Both the position numbers and the translations under genes were made by a program. A stretch of 64,000 bases of DNA from positions 1,488,001 through 1,552,000 of the forward strand of contig OZ245062.1 in NCBI GenBank assembly GCA_965224785.1, written 5' to 3'. Origin of the DNA: JALSNL01 sp036479585 (GTDB lineage: Bacteria; Bacteroidota; Ignavibacteria; Ignavibacteriales; Melioribacteraceae). This document shows, piece after piece, positions 25,486 through 33,814 of the stretch. The notes under the pieces were generated by a model. It saw nothing but the letters and a program-made list of their open reading frames with translations. It made no database searches and was not told the origin of the DNA. Position 1 is the first letter of the stretch. Each line of letters opens with the position of its first letter.

Positions 25486-26088
25486 TTATCTCTCAATGTC
25501 AATATTTAAAATAGGAAAATATTGACCAATAAAATAGCCTTCTAAATAAAAACGATTAACTCCATTTTCATAACCATCGATTTTTATCCATGAAACGCCA
25601 ATTTTATCGATGTTTTTTTCTATAAAAGGTTCATTAAATATTCTTTCCATTCCAATTCTTAATTGACTTGAAGAATTGGGCTTAATTCCACTATCCATTC
25701 TAATTCTTTTACCTTCACCGTTTTTCCAAATATCATCTGTCCCTAATTTGATATGATTTGAAATACGAGATTTAATATTTGTTGATTTTCCAATATAAAG
25801 ACAAATTCGATTATCAAAAGTAGCAGCATCCACCCAGCTTTTAGTAAATTTAACCTTAATCAAATCTTTGAGAGAATTTTTTCCTTTAAGCATATATGTA
25901 CAATTCAAAATTGCTTCAGTAAATTCTTCCTTTTTGCCTAACCACCAAAATGCATATATACCACTTGTGGATTCCATCTCATGTAAGTACAACTTTCTAT
26001 TTTTTATGAACTTTGTCAAATATTTAACATTAGATTCTAATTTAATCTTAGAATCTTTAATTAAAGTAATATTTAATGTTGTTTCCAT
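25486..26088 (-). CDS. GIY-YIG-like nuclease-domain protein with an enlarged motif spacer
   Basis: A probable GIY-YIG fold protein of 200 residues. SGIYAFWW (GIY at 43-45) and CLYIGKSTNIKSRISNH (YIG at 98-100, candidate Arg at 108) match the two core strands, and a late LEGYFIGQYFPILN offers the catalytic Glu. The gap between GIY and YIG is about 50 residues instead of the usual 10-15, so it contains an inserted segment. Biological role unknown: such single-domain proteins may be homing, restriction or repair nucleases. The frame upstream of its ATG stays open into the remains of a DUF6508 gene, suggesting a rearranged accessory locus. Confidence 0.68.
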   Translation of the reverse strand: METTLNITLIKDSKIKLESNVKYLTKFIKNRKLYLHEMESTSGIYAFWWLGKKEEFTEAILNCTYMLKGKNSLKDLIKVKFTKSWVDAATFDNRICLYIGKSTNIKSRISNHIKLGTDDIWKNGEGKRIRMDSGIKPNSSSQLRIGMERIFNEPFIEKNIDKIGVSWIKIDGYENGVNRFYLEGYFIGQYFPILNIDIER

Positions 26089-26527
26089 TCTGTAGTCTTT
26101 GATTTGTTTTTTAATTGATTTAATAATTCTTAGAATAAGTCCAGACTCAAAAGTTGAAATTAAAGCACCATCAGAAAATCTATCACTCCTTACTAGCAGT
26201 AATTAACTTACATTTAGTCGGAATGTCAATTCTATCTAAGTTGTAATTTCTATCATTAATTATTCTTCGACCTTCATCCCAATGATTCCAGTCAAAACTA
26301 ATAATTAGAGGTATTTCATAAACTATCTTCCGGAATCGAGAAACTATTTATCCTTCTAGTGGACAGGATATTTGAAGAATACCATTCTTATTTATTTTTG
26401 TATCTGACCATTTGCCAAACTTTGAGATATTTTCAATTTTTGGAATCAATGTAAGCAGAGGTTTCCAGTCTCTATTGGTGAAGGTGTTTATTTTATATTT
26501 ATAGTTTTCCTCATTTAATACCATCAT
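26089..26527 (-). pseudogene. Broken DUF6508-like gene (in-frame stop plus frameshift)
   Basis: From ATG at 26527 the frame reads 59 codons (TNRDWKPLLTLIPKIENISK, FGKWSDTKINKNGILQ) to a TAA at 26348-26350. It then continues in the same frame (IVSRFRKIVYEIPLIISF, DWNHWDEGRRIIN) to about 26205. The end of the family, LVRSDRFSDGALISTFESG, is found in another frame that runs open into the GIY-YIG start. The order LIPxIE...FGxW...RxDRFxDGAL matches my memory of DUF6508. Two independent lesions argue for a true pseudogene. DUF6508 has no known function. Confidence 0.65.
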
Positions 26528-26546
26528 TGTCCGAATAAAATAAGAT

Positions 26547-27818
26547 TTATGCCTTAAACCCTATATCGTTTCTAAAATAAATATCTTTATATTTAACTTT
26601 ACTTATTTGATTGTAACATATTGATTTGCAATCAGATAAGCTATTCTTGCTCAAGGTAGTTACAGCATTCAAAACACGTCCACCATTTGTTATAACTTTG
26701 CCATTTTTTAAAATTGTTCCAGCATGAATTACTTTTGTTGATTCATCATCAATATTTTCAAGTCCAGTTATTTCAAATCCCTTTTCATATTTATCTGGAT
26801 ATCCACCAGAAACTGTTACAACGCAAATTGAACTTCCACCATTATATTTAACTGCATCTTTGTTTATTTTACCTTTTGCAGTGGAGTATAACAATTCAAA
26901 AAAATCTCCATCCAATAATGGGAGCACAGTTTGAGTTTCTGGATCTCCAAACCTACAATTAAATTCAATTACTTTAATTCCCTCTTTAGTATTTATCAAT
27001 CCGCAAAAAAGACAGCCATTAAATTTCCTATTTTTATCTTTCAATCCTTTTAATGTTGGGACAACCACATTCTTTTCAATTTCATTTATTAGTTCATCTG
27101 TTACAAAATTTAACGGAGCGTAAGCACCCATTCCACCAGTATTTTTTCCAGTATCTCCTTCACCTATTCTTTTATGATCTTGCGAAGCTGGCAATAATAT
27201 ATAATCGTCTCCATCTGTTATTGCAAATACAGATAATTCTTCTCCTTCAAGAAATTCTTCTATAACAATTGTATTGCCAGATTCTCCAAATATTGAATCT
27301 AGCATCATTGAACTAACAGCACCTTTTGCATCTAAAATATTTTCTGTAATGATAACTCCTTTACCAGCAGCAAGACCGGAAGCCTTTATTACTATAGGGA
27401 AGCTACCACTCTCTAAAAATTCTATTGCTTCATTAAATTGAGATTTGCTAAAGGATTTGAAACTAGCAGTAGGGATATTATTCTCATCCATCAATTCTTT
27501 AGAAAACTTTTTATTCCCTTCTATTTCTGCGGCTAACATATTGGGTCCAAAGACTAAAATGTTATTTTCTCTTAGCGATTCACTAAGTCCATCCACCAAA
27601 GGAACTTCAGGGCCAATGACAACTAGATCAATCAAATTATTTTTGCAAAATTCAATTACTTCAGAATGACTAGTAATATTAAGGTTTACATTTTCTCCAA
27701 TTTGTAAAGTTCCTGCATTGCCAGGAGAAATAAATATTTGATTTACCTTTTTGCTTTCAGCAATCTTTATTATTAAAGCATGCTCCCTTCCACCAGAACC
27801 AATTATTAGAACATTCAC
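26547..27818 (-). CDS. purD: Phosphoribosylamine-glycine ligase (GAR synthetase)
   Basis: Second step of purine synthesis: joins phosphoribosylamine and glycine using ATP. The 423-residue ATP-grasp protein starts MNVLIIGSGGREHALI. It has FGPNMLAAEIEGNKKFSKEL, KASGLAAGKGV, EEFLEGEELSVFAITDG and the signature DTGKNTGGMGAYAP, with metal-binding EFNCRFGDPETQ. It is the last gene of guaB-GT4-purD; its start overlaps the stop of the glycosyltransferase by one base, indicating translational coupling. Confidence 0.97.
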   Translation of the reverse strand: MNVLIIGSGGREHALIIKIAESKKVNQIFISPGNAGTLQIGENVNLNITSHSEVIEFCKNNLIDLVVIGPEVPLVDGLSESLRENNILVFGPNMLAAEIEGNKKFSKELMDENNIPTASFKSFSKSQFNEAIEFLESGSFPIVIKASGLAAGKGVIITENILDAKGAVSSMMLDSIFGESGNTIVIEEFLEGEELSVFAITDGDDYILLPASQDHKRIGEGDTGKNTGGMGAYAPLNFVTDELINEIEKNVVVPTLKGLKDKNRKFNGCLFCGLINTKEGIKVIEFNCRFGDPETQTVLPLLDGDFFELLYSTAKGKINKDAVKYNGGSSICVVTVSGGYPDKYEKGFEITGLENIDDESTKVIHAGTILKNGKVITNGGRVLNAVTTLSKNSLSDCKSICYNQISKVKYKDIYFRNDIGFKA

Positions 27819-29098
27819 TATTCAGCCTTTAAGTAAAATTGAAATATTTTTGTTAAATCTTTAGTTAATTTTATTCTGTTAAATAAATCGACATATTCTA
27901 ACTTTGGTTTTGGCAATTCATTTGCTAAAAATAATTTATGCATTTTAAGAAATGTGTTTTTTATTTCTTCCACATCATTAGGTTTTGTAATAAATGAAGC
28001 TCCATAATCACTTATTATACTTTTTGAAATTCCTTCCGATAAACATGCTAAAATTGGTTTTTGAGTACCAAAATATTCAAATATTTTCCCAGGAGTAACA
28101 TTACTCATTTTTTCATCATTTGGTAACATTAGCCATAAAATATCACTTGAAATAATACGCTTAACTGAGTCTTTGTGTGTAAGATAACCGATTTCCTTAA
28201 CAAAGCTTTGTAGCTTAAGTCTTTTAACAATTCTTCTATTCTCGCTCTTAAAATGACCAACAAAATGTAGTTCTATATTTGATGCAACATCAGGATTTTC
28301 CAAAGTTAACTTCTTAAAAGCTTTTAGAAAATACTTTGGAGTTATTCCTTCATAAAAAATACCTGAATACATAATTATTAGTTTGTCATTCGTTCTTGGT
28401 AGTGGTTCAACACCAATAAAATCTTCTGGATCAAAACCATGAGTTAGAATTTCTACATCATTAAAAGATAGGAACTTATACTCATTCATTAAATCTTCTT
28501 TTACTGCTCTGTTCACAACCAAAGTTCTATCAACATTTCTTAAGGTTTTATCCTCTAATCTTTTATTCATATATTTATGAACGGGTGTTGGATAAAATCT
28601 AAATTGGTTTGTAAGCCAAGCATCTCTATAATCGACAAACAATGGAATGTTGAATTCTTTCTTAAGTAATATTGCTTTTTCTATGGTTGAAAATGGTGGA
28701 GCGGAAACATAAATTGCATCAAATTTATGTTTTTTTAATACTTTCCTTGCAGTTCTAATAGCCTTACTTGACCAAAATATTTTGTTATCGGGAATAAAAA
28801 ATGTTTTGCTAACTCTACTAAATATTTTCATTAAAAATGAAGAAGGCATTTTAACAGTTCCCTTATTCCTCAATAATGAACTAGGGTTTAGAGATTCTGT
28901 TCTAACAATTTCAATATTGGCTTGCTCAGCTTCTTGTAACAAACTTTGGTCATGAGCAAAATAAGCCATTTTACCCGTTGTGATAACTGTAGGTTTCCAA
29001 CCAAATTGTTGCATATATTTGGTAAACTTAAGTGTACGTTGAACACCACTTAACCCTAAGGGTGGATAGTAATATGCAATAACGAGGACTTTAAACAT
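27818..29098 (-). CDS. Family 4 glycosyltransferase
   Basis: A GT-B fold glycosyltransferase of 426 residues, probably acting on a cell-surface glycan; donor and acceptor are unknown. The N-terminal acceptor domain starts MFKVLVIAYYYPPLGLSGVQ, typical of GT4 enzymes with the PPxGLxG loop. The C-terminal domain holds LIIMYSGIFYEGITPKYFLK and the donor-site region NVTPGKIFEYFGTQKPILA, whose Glu matches the conserved ExFxxGxPxLA. It sits between guaB and purD with a 6-base gap upstream and a 1-base overlap downstream, an unusual place for a glycan gene; no other surface-polysaccharide genes flank it. Confidence 0.87.
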   Translation of the reverse strand: MFKVLVIAYYYPPLGLSGVQRTLKFTKYMQQFGWKPTVITTGKMAYFAHDQSLLQEAEQANIEIVRTESLNPSSLLRNKGTVKMPSSFLMKIFSRVSKTFFIPDNKIFWSSKAIRTARKVLKKHKFDAIYVSAPPFSTIEKAILLKKEFNIPLFVDYRDAWLTNQFRFYPTPVHKYMNKRLEDKTLRNVDRTLVVNRAVKEDLMNEYKFLSFNDVEILTHGFDPEDFIGVEPLPRTNDKLIIMYSGIFYEGITPKYFLKAFKKLTLENPDVASNIELHFVGHFKSENRRIVKRLKLQSFVKEIGYLTHKDSVKRIISSDILWLMLPNDEKMSNVTPGKIFEYFGTQKPILACLSEGISKSIISDYGASFITKPNDVEEIKNTFLKMHKLFLANELPKPKLEYVDLFNRIKLTKDLTKIFQFYLKAE

Positions 29099-29104
29099 AT
29101 TTAG

Positions 29105-30571
29105 TTACGAGTGATAGTTTGGAGATTCTTTTGTAATTATAACATCGTGCGGATGACTTTCTCTTAAACCGGAAGATGATATTTTTACAAATCTTGTTTT
29201 ATTTTTGAACTCAGCAATATTGGATGCTCCGCAATAACCCATTGCAGCACGTAAACCTCCAATAAATTGATAGACTGTATCGGAAAGTGCACCTTTGAAA
29301 GGGACTCTTCCTTCAACACCTTCAGGAACTAATTTTTTAATATCGTCTTCCATATCTTGAAAATATCTATCCTTGCTTCCTTTTTTCATCGCTCCAATTG
29401 ATCCCATTCCTCTATACATCTTAAAACTTCTACCTTCAAAAAGAATTTTCTCTCCTGGAGTTTCTTCAACGCCAGCAAACATTCCGCCCATCATAACTGT
29501 ATCTGCTCCGGCAGCAATAACTTTTGCAACATCTCCAGTTTGCTTAACTCCACCATCGGCAATTACTGGAACTCCTGTATCTTTCAATGCTTCGGCTACT
29601 TCCATAACTGCACTAACTTGTGGAACTCCAACTCCGGCAACCACTCTTGTTGTACAAATTGAGCCTGCTCCAATTCCTACTTTCACACCATCAATTCCTA
29701 ACTCAACTAATTCCAAAGCTGCTTCTTTTGTTACAATATTTCCAGCTACCAATTGAAGCTTAGGATATTTCTTTTTTATTTTTTTAACTGTTTTTAGAAC
29801 TCCTTCTGAATGTCCATGTGCTGTATCGACAACAATTACATCAACATTTGCCTTAACAAGTGCTGCTACTCTTTCCATAGTATCATTTGAAACACTAACT
29901 GCAGCTCCAGCTCTTAAGCGACCTAAATTATCTTTACAAGCATTTGGAAAATTTTTCTTCTTAGAAATGTCCTTAAAAGTTATAAGTCCTTTTAAAATTC
30001 GGTGATCATCTACAACAGGTAATTTCTCAACTTTATATTTCTGAAGTAATACTTCTGCTTGCTCCAAGGTAGTCCCAACGGGAGCAGTTCTTATTTTTTT
30101 TGAAGTCATTACAGAAGATATTTTCAAGTTCTGATTTGGTTCAAATCTTAAATCACGGTTTGTTAATATTCCAATTAATTTTTTTTGTTTGTCAACAATT
30201 GGAATTCCAGAGATATGATACTTTTCCATAAGCTCTGTTGCATCAGCAACTTTTTTATTTGCTGTAAGAGTTATAGGATTTGTAATCATCCCACTTTCCG
30301 AACGTTTCACTTTATCAACTTCAGTCGCTTGTTGTGCAATACTCATATTTTTATGGATGATTCCTATTCCACCTTGAGCTGCCATTGCAATTGCCATATT
30401 AGACTCTGTAACAGTATCCATTGCCGCAGAAAGAAAAGGAATTTTTAGATTGATTCCTCGTGTAAGTTTTGTTTCAATATTTGTCTCCCGTGGGAGCACG
30501 TTTGATTTTGCCGGGACTAAAAGTAAGTCGTCAAATGTTAGTCCTTCGAATATTATTTTTTCTATTTGCAT
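29105..30571 (-). CDS. guaB: Inosine-5'-monophosphate dehydrogenase
   Basis: Oxidises IMP to XMP with NAD, the first committed step to GMP. The TIM-barrel enzyme of 488 residues starts FEGLTFDDLLLVPAKSNVLP. It has two CBS domains at about 95-205, the active-site loop GIGAGSICTTRVVAGVGVPQ with the catalytic Cys, and YRGMGSIGAMKKGSKDRYFQ in the mobile flap region. All motifs are intact. It is the first gene of the guaB-GT4-purD operon. No purine riboswitch is recognisable upstream; that gap holds a dispersed repeat. Confidence 0.97.
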   Translation of the reverse strand: MQIEKIIFEGLTFDDLLLVPAKSNVLPRETNIETKLTRGINLKIPFLSAAMDTVTESNMAIAMAAQGGIGIIHKNMSIAQQATEVDKVKRSESGMITNPITLTANKKVADATELMEKYHISGIPIVDKQKKLIGILTNRDLRFEPNQNLKISSVMTSKKIRTAPVGTTLEQAEVLLQKYKVEKLPVVDDHRILKGLITFKDISKKKNFPNACKDNLGRLRAGAAVSVSNDTMERVAALVKANVDVIVVDTAHGHSEGVLKTVKKIKKKYPKLQLVAGNIVTKEAALELVELGIDGVKVGIGAGSICTTRVVAGVGVPQVSAVMEVAEALKDTGVPVIADGGVKQTGDVAKVIAAGADTVMMGGMFAGVEETPGEKILFEGRSFKMYRGMGSIGAMKKGSKDRYFQDMEDDIKKLVPEGVEGRVPFKGALSDTVYQFIGGLRAAMGYCGASNIAEFKNKTRFVKISSSGLRESHPHDVIITKESPNYHS

Positions 30572-30616
30572 AATAAAAGTAACCTAATAATTTTTTATAT
30601 CTTGTCCCTAAAGTAT

Positions 30617-30684
30617 GTCATTCTCAGCTTGACTGGGAATCTATGAGAACAAATGGATTTCAAATAAAGACATTCGGAAATAAC
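30617..30684. repeat. Dispersed repeat, GTCATTC..GGAATGACA-type, degenerate reverse copy
   Basis: GTCATTCTCAGCTTGACTGG and AATGGATTTC...GACATTCGG correspond in reverse to the elements at 4906 and 40362. It lies between the guaB start and the acyl-CoA dehydrogenase stop. Confidence 0.6.
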
Positions 30685-30697
30685 AATCTATTTTTAT

Positions 30698-31867
30698 CTA
30701 CTCAAAAGCTGCTAATCCAGTTATATCTTCACCAATAATTAAAGTGTGCATCTCGTGTGTGCCTTCGTATGTTTTTACACTTTCTAAATTAGCCGAGTGA
30801 CGCATAATCGGATATTCATTTAGAATTCCATTTGCTCCAAGAATTTCTCTTGCCGTTCTTGCTGCATCTAATGCAACTTCACAATTGTTTCTTTTTGCTA
30901 TAGAAATTTGAGTGTGCTTTACTTTTCCTAAATCTTTTAACTTTGCCATTTGTAAATTTAACAATTGTGCTTTAGTAATTTCAGTTAATATTTCTACAAG
31001 TTTTTTTTGTGTTAACTGGTAACCCGCAATTGGCTTACTAAACTGCACTCTACTTTTTGCATAGTTAAGTGCCGAATCATAAACTGCCATCATTGAACCA
31101 ACTACACCCCAAGCTATTCCGTACCTTGCTTGATTGAGACACATTAACGGAGAACGTAATCCATTACTTTTGGGAAGTGAATTTTCCTCAGGAACAAACA
31201 CATCTTGAAAAATTAGTTCTGATGTTATGGAAGCTCGCAATGAATGTTTGCCTTTCATTTCGGGAGCAGTAAATCCCTCACTACCCTTTTCTACCAAGAA
31301 ACCTTTTATAATTCCATCTAACTTTGCCCAGACAACAGCTATGTTGGCTATGCTACCATTGGTTATCCACATTTTAGCTCCGTTCAAAATGTATCCACCA
31401 TCAACCTTATTTGCAGTTGTTATCATTCCACCTGGATTAGAGCCGAAGTCAGGCTCTGTTAAACCGAAGCATCCAATCTTTTCTCCTTTTGCCAAAAGTG
31501 GAAGCCATTTTTTCTTTTGTTCTTCACTTCCGAAAGTAAAAATAGGATACATCACCAAAGCACTTTGCACAGAAGCAAAACTTCTTATCCCGCTATCTCC
31601 TCTTTCCAACTCTTGCATTGCTAAACCATAAGCAACATTATTCATATTAGCACAGCCATATTCTTCTGGTAATGTAATACCGAAAACACCAAGTTCTCCA
31701 AGTTTTAATACTAATTCTTTTGGAAAAGTTGCATCCTCATAATGTTGCTCAATATTTGGGAGCACGTTATCATCAACGAAATCTCTAACAGATTGCTGTA
31801 CAAGTTTTTCTTCTTCGGAAAGTAAGTTGGCTATATTGTAGTAGTCAACTCCGTTGAATTTTTGCAT
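30698..31867 (-). CDS. Glutaryl-CoA-dehydrogenase-like acyl-CoA dehydrogenase
   Basis: A 389-residue flavoprotein. The substrate loop IGCFGLTEPDFGSNPGGMIT and the C-terminal TYEGTHEMHTLIIGEDITGL (Glu base in YEGTHE) are the form seen in glutaryl-CoA dehydrogenase rather than short-chain enzymes. AREILGANGILNEYPIMRHS is also typical of that branch. In characterised relatives the reaction is oxidation and decarboxylation of glutaryl-CoA to crotonyl-CoA in lysine or tryptophan breakdown, but non-decarboxylating relatives exist. It stands alone, flanked by dispersed repeats on both sides. Confidence 0.88.
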   Translation of the reverse strand: MQKFNGVDYYNIANLLSEEEKLVQQSVRDFVDDNVLPNIEQHYEDATFPKELVLKLGELGVFGITLPEEYGCANMNNVAYGLAMQELERGDSGIRSFASVQSALVMYPIFTFGSEEQKKKWLPLLAKGEKIGCFGLTEPDFGSNPGGMITTANKVDGGYILNGAKMWITNGSIANIAVVWAKLDGIIKGFLVEKGSEGFTAPEMKGKHSLRASITSELIFQDVFVPEENSLPKSNGLRSPLMCLNQARYGIAWGVVGSMMAVYDSALNYAKSRVQFSKPIAGYQLTQKKLVEILTEITKAQLLNLQMAKLKDLGKVKHTQISIAKRNNCEVALDAARTAREILGANGILNEYPIMRHSANLESVKTYEGTHEMHTLIIGEDITGLAAFE

Positions 31868-31910
31868 TGGTTTAAGTTATAATGGTTATTTTGAATAACT
31901 TTTCAAGATT

Positions 31911-31994
31911 GTCATTCCGGTTTTCAGTTCTTTTGGAATACCGGAATCTTTTAAGCTTTATGAGATTCCGGCACAAAAGACAACCGGAATGACA
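31911..31994. repeat. Two adjacent dispersed palindromic repeats, CCGGAATGACA family
   Basis: The first (31911-31949) reads GTCATTCCGGTTTTCAG...GGAATACCGGAATCT; the second (31962-31994) reads GAGATTCCGGC...CAACCGGAATGACA. They are in opposite orientation and end to end, between the acyl-CoA dehydrogenase and recX genes. The second is almost identical to the copy at 52951. Confidence 0.8.
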
Positions 31995-32005
31995 GCAAAA
32001 GAATA

Positions 32006-32626
32006 TCATTCAAATTTTAGTTTATCAATAGTTGATTTAATTATTTCTGTTGAGTACCCCTTACGCATAAGAAACTGAAAAACTTTTTGTCTGAGTTGCG
32101 ATTTGCTCAAATCTTTTCTTTTTAATACGAGTAGCTTTTTTTCGCTTATTATTAGTGCTGATTTTTCAAGTATTGGGTCATCAATAAAATCAAGAGAGAC
32201 TTCTTCAATAATTTCTCGTCTCACTCCTTTTTTGCTTAACTCTGCTTGAATTAACCTAACACCTTTCTTTCTTTTGAGTTTTATTTTGAAATAATAATTA
32301 GCAAATTCTTTATCATCAAGATACTTTAAGTCTTCTAATTCGTTTAAGATAACCTCAATTAACTCTTTGTTATACTTCTTCTTAAGTAGCTTTACTTTAA
32401 GTTCAAACTTGCTATGATTTCTACCAGATAAATATCTAAATGAATTTTGTTTTATTAAATAAAGTTGAATTTCATTTGAGTATGTTTCTCTTTCTTTCTC
32501 AGTTACTTCATCATCTTCAAAAAGTGTATTCTTAAGAAAAAGTTCATACGGAAATATTAAATCTTCATCTTCATCAAAAGAAACAATTACTTTGTTTTTT
32601 TTCTTTGTAACGTTTGTTACTGTCAC
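32006..32626 (-). CDS. recX: RecX, regulator of RecA
   Basis: Modulates RecA filaments. At 206 residues it has the usual three-helix repeat pattern: SFRYLSGRNHSKFELKVKLL, then ILNELEDLKYLDDKEFANYY, then KGVRLIQAELSKKGVRREII and a final QLRQKVFQFLMRKGYSTEII. Only 12 bases separate it from recA upstream, so the two are almost certainly cotranscribed, as is common for recA-recX. Confidence 0.93.
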   Translation of the reverse strand: MTVTNVTKKKNKVIVSFDEDEDLIFPYELFLKNTLFEDDEVTEKERETYSNEIQLYLIKQNSFRYLSGRNHSKFELKVKLLKKKYNKELIEVILNELEDLKYLDDKEFANYYFKIKLKRKKGVRLIQAELSKKGVRREIIEEVSLDFIDDPILEKSALIISEKKLLVLKRKDLSKSQLRQKVFQFLMRKGYSTEIIKSTIDKLKFE

Positions 32627-32638
32627 TAATCTATCTAA

Positions 32639-33682
32639 CTATTTTTTTTCTTCCTTAGGTTCTTTAGCTTTAGCAGTTTCATCTTCAATCATACCTAACG
32701 CAATTTTTACATCACGTTCTAAAGCACTCATCATTTCAGGGTTTTCTTTTAATGAATTTCTAAACTGTTCTCTACCTTGAAATCTATCTTCACCATAAGT
32801 GAACCATGCTCCACCTTTTTTAATTATCTCTTTTTCAACTCCAATATCAATCAACTCTCCGGCTTTACTAATTCCTACATTATAAATAATATCAAATTCA
32901 ACTTGTCTAAAAGGTGGTGCAACTTTACTTTTTACAACTTTTACTTTTGTTCTATTTCCAACAATATCTTGACCTTGCTTAATTGCTGCTATTCTTCTTA
33001 TGTCCATTCTTAGTGAAGCATAAAACTTAAGAGCGTTACCACCAGTAGTAGTTTCGGGGCTTCCGAACATAACACCAATTTTACTTCTAAGTTGATTTGT
33101 AAAAATAACACAAGTCTTAGAACGAGCAACAGCACCAGTAATTTTTCTAAGTGCTTGCGACATAAGTCTTGCTTGAACTCCCATTTGAGCATCGCCCATT
33201 TCACCTTCAATTTCTGAACGAGGAACAAGTGCAGCAACTGAATCGATAACAATAATATCTAAAGCATTACTTCTTACTAAAGTTTCAACAATTTCAAGAG
33301 CTTGTTCACCATAATCCGGTTGAGAAAGTAAAAGATTGTTAACATCAACACCAAGACGTTTGGCATAGTTTGCATCTAGGGCATGCTCCGCATCTATAAA
33401 TGCAGCAATGCCACCTAACTTTTGAGCTTCAGCAATTATATGCAAACACAATGTAGTTTTACCGGAAGATTCTGGTCCGTAAACCTCTACAATTCTACCT
33501 CTTGGTACACCGCCAATTCCCAAAGCGTTATCAAGTGCAACAGAACCGGTTGAGATTGATTCAATTTTATTTATTACTCCATCACCAAGTTTCATTATGG
33601 CGCCTTTACCATAAGTTTTTTCAATGCCGTACATTGTGTCTTCTAATATCTTTATTCGTGGATCAACTTTTTCTGTTGCCAT
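32639..33682 (-). CDS. recA: Recombinase RecA
   Basis: DNA strand-exchange ATPase and SOS coprotease. The 347-residue protein shows Walker A GPESSGKTTLC, the LLSQPDYGEQALEIVETLVR segment, IDSVAALVPRSEIEGEMGD (Walker B and loop L1 region), and FTNQLRSKIGVMFGSPETTT (loop L2). The C-terminus is charged and lysine-rich (KAKEPKEEKK). ATG follows GGAGGCAAA, a good ribosome-binding site. I see no LexA-type box in the 130-base upstream gap, which holds one dispersed repeat. Downstream recX overlaps functionally. Confidence 0.99.
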   Translation of the reverse strand: MATEKVDPRIKILEDTMYGIEKTYGKGAIMKLGDGVINKIESISTGSVALDNALGIGGVPRGRIVEVYGPESSGKTTLCLHIIAEAQKLGGIAAFIDAEHALDANYAKRLGVDVNNLLLSQPDYGEQALEIVETLVRSNALDIIVIDSVAALVPRSEIEGEMGDAQMGVQARLMSQALRKITGAVARSKTCVIFTNQLRSKIGVMFGSPETTTGGNALKFYASLRMDIRRIAAIKQGQDIVGNRTKVKVVKSKVAPPFRQVEFDIIYNVGISKAGELIDIGVEKEIIKKGGAWFTYGEDRFQGREQFRNSLKENPEMMSALERDVKIALGMIEDETAKAKEPKEEKK

Positions 33683-33751
33683 TTTGCCTCCGTTTTATAT
33701 CAATTTATATTTAAAGTTATATTTTTAAATTCCCAATTATACTATTATTTA

Positions 33752-33792
33752 GAGATCCCGGTAATCCAAAAGAACTGGAAACCGGAATGACA
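33752..33792. repeat. Dispersed palindromic repeat, CCGGAATGACA family
   Basis: GAGATCCCGGTAATCC and GGAAACCGGAATGACA form the arms. It separates recA from the cinA end of the purC operon. Confidence 0.8.
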
Positions 33793-33814
33793 TATCATAT
33801 AATATTTTTTGTTC

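Noticed and set aside
29373..29756. 127-residue plus-strand open frame inside guaB
   Set aside because: Complete overlap with strongly conserved IMP dehydrogenase coding sequence on the other strand.
30572..30697. Purine riboswitch upstream of guaB
   Set aside because: Only a dispersed repeat and AT-rich sequence are visible; no conserved purine-aptamer core.
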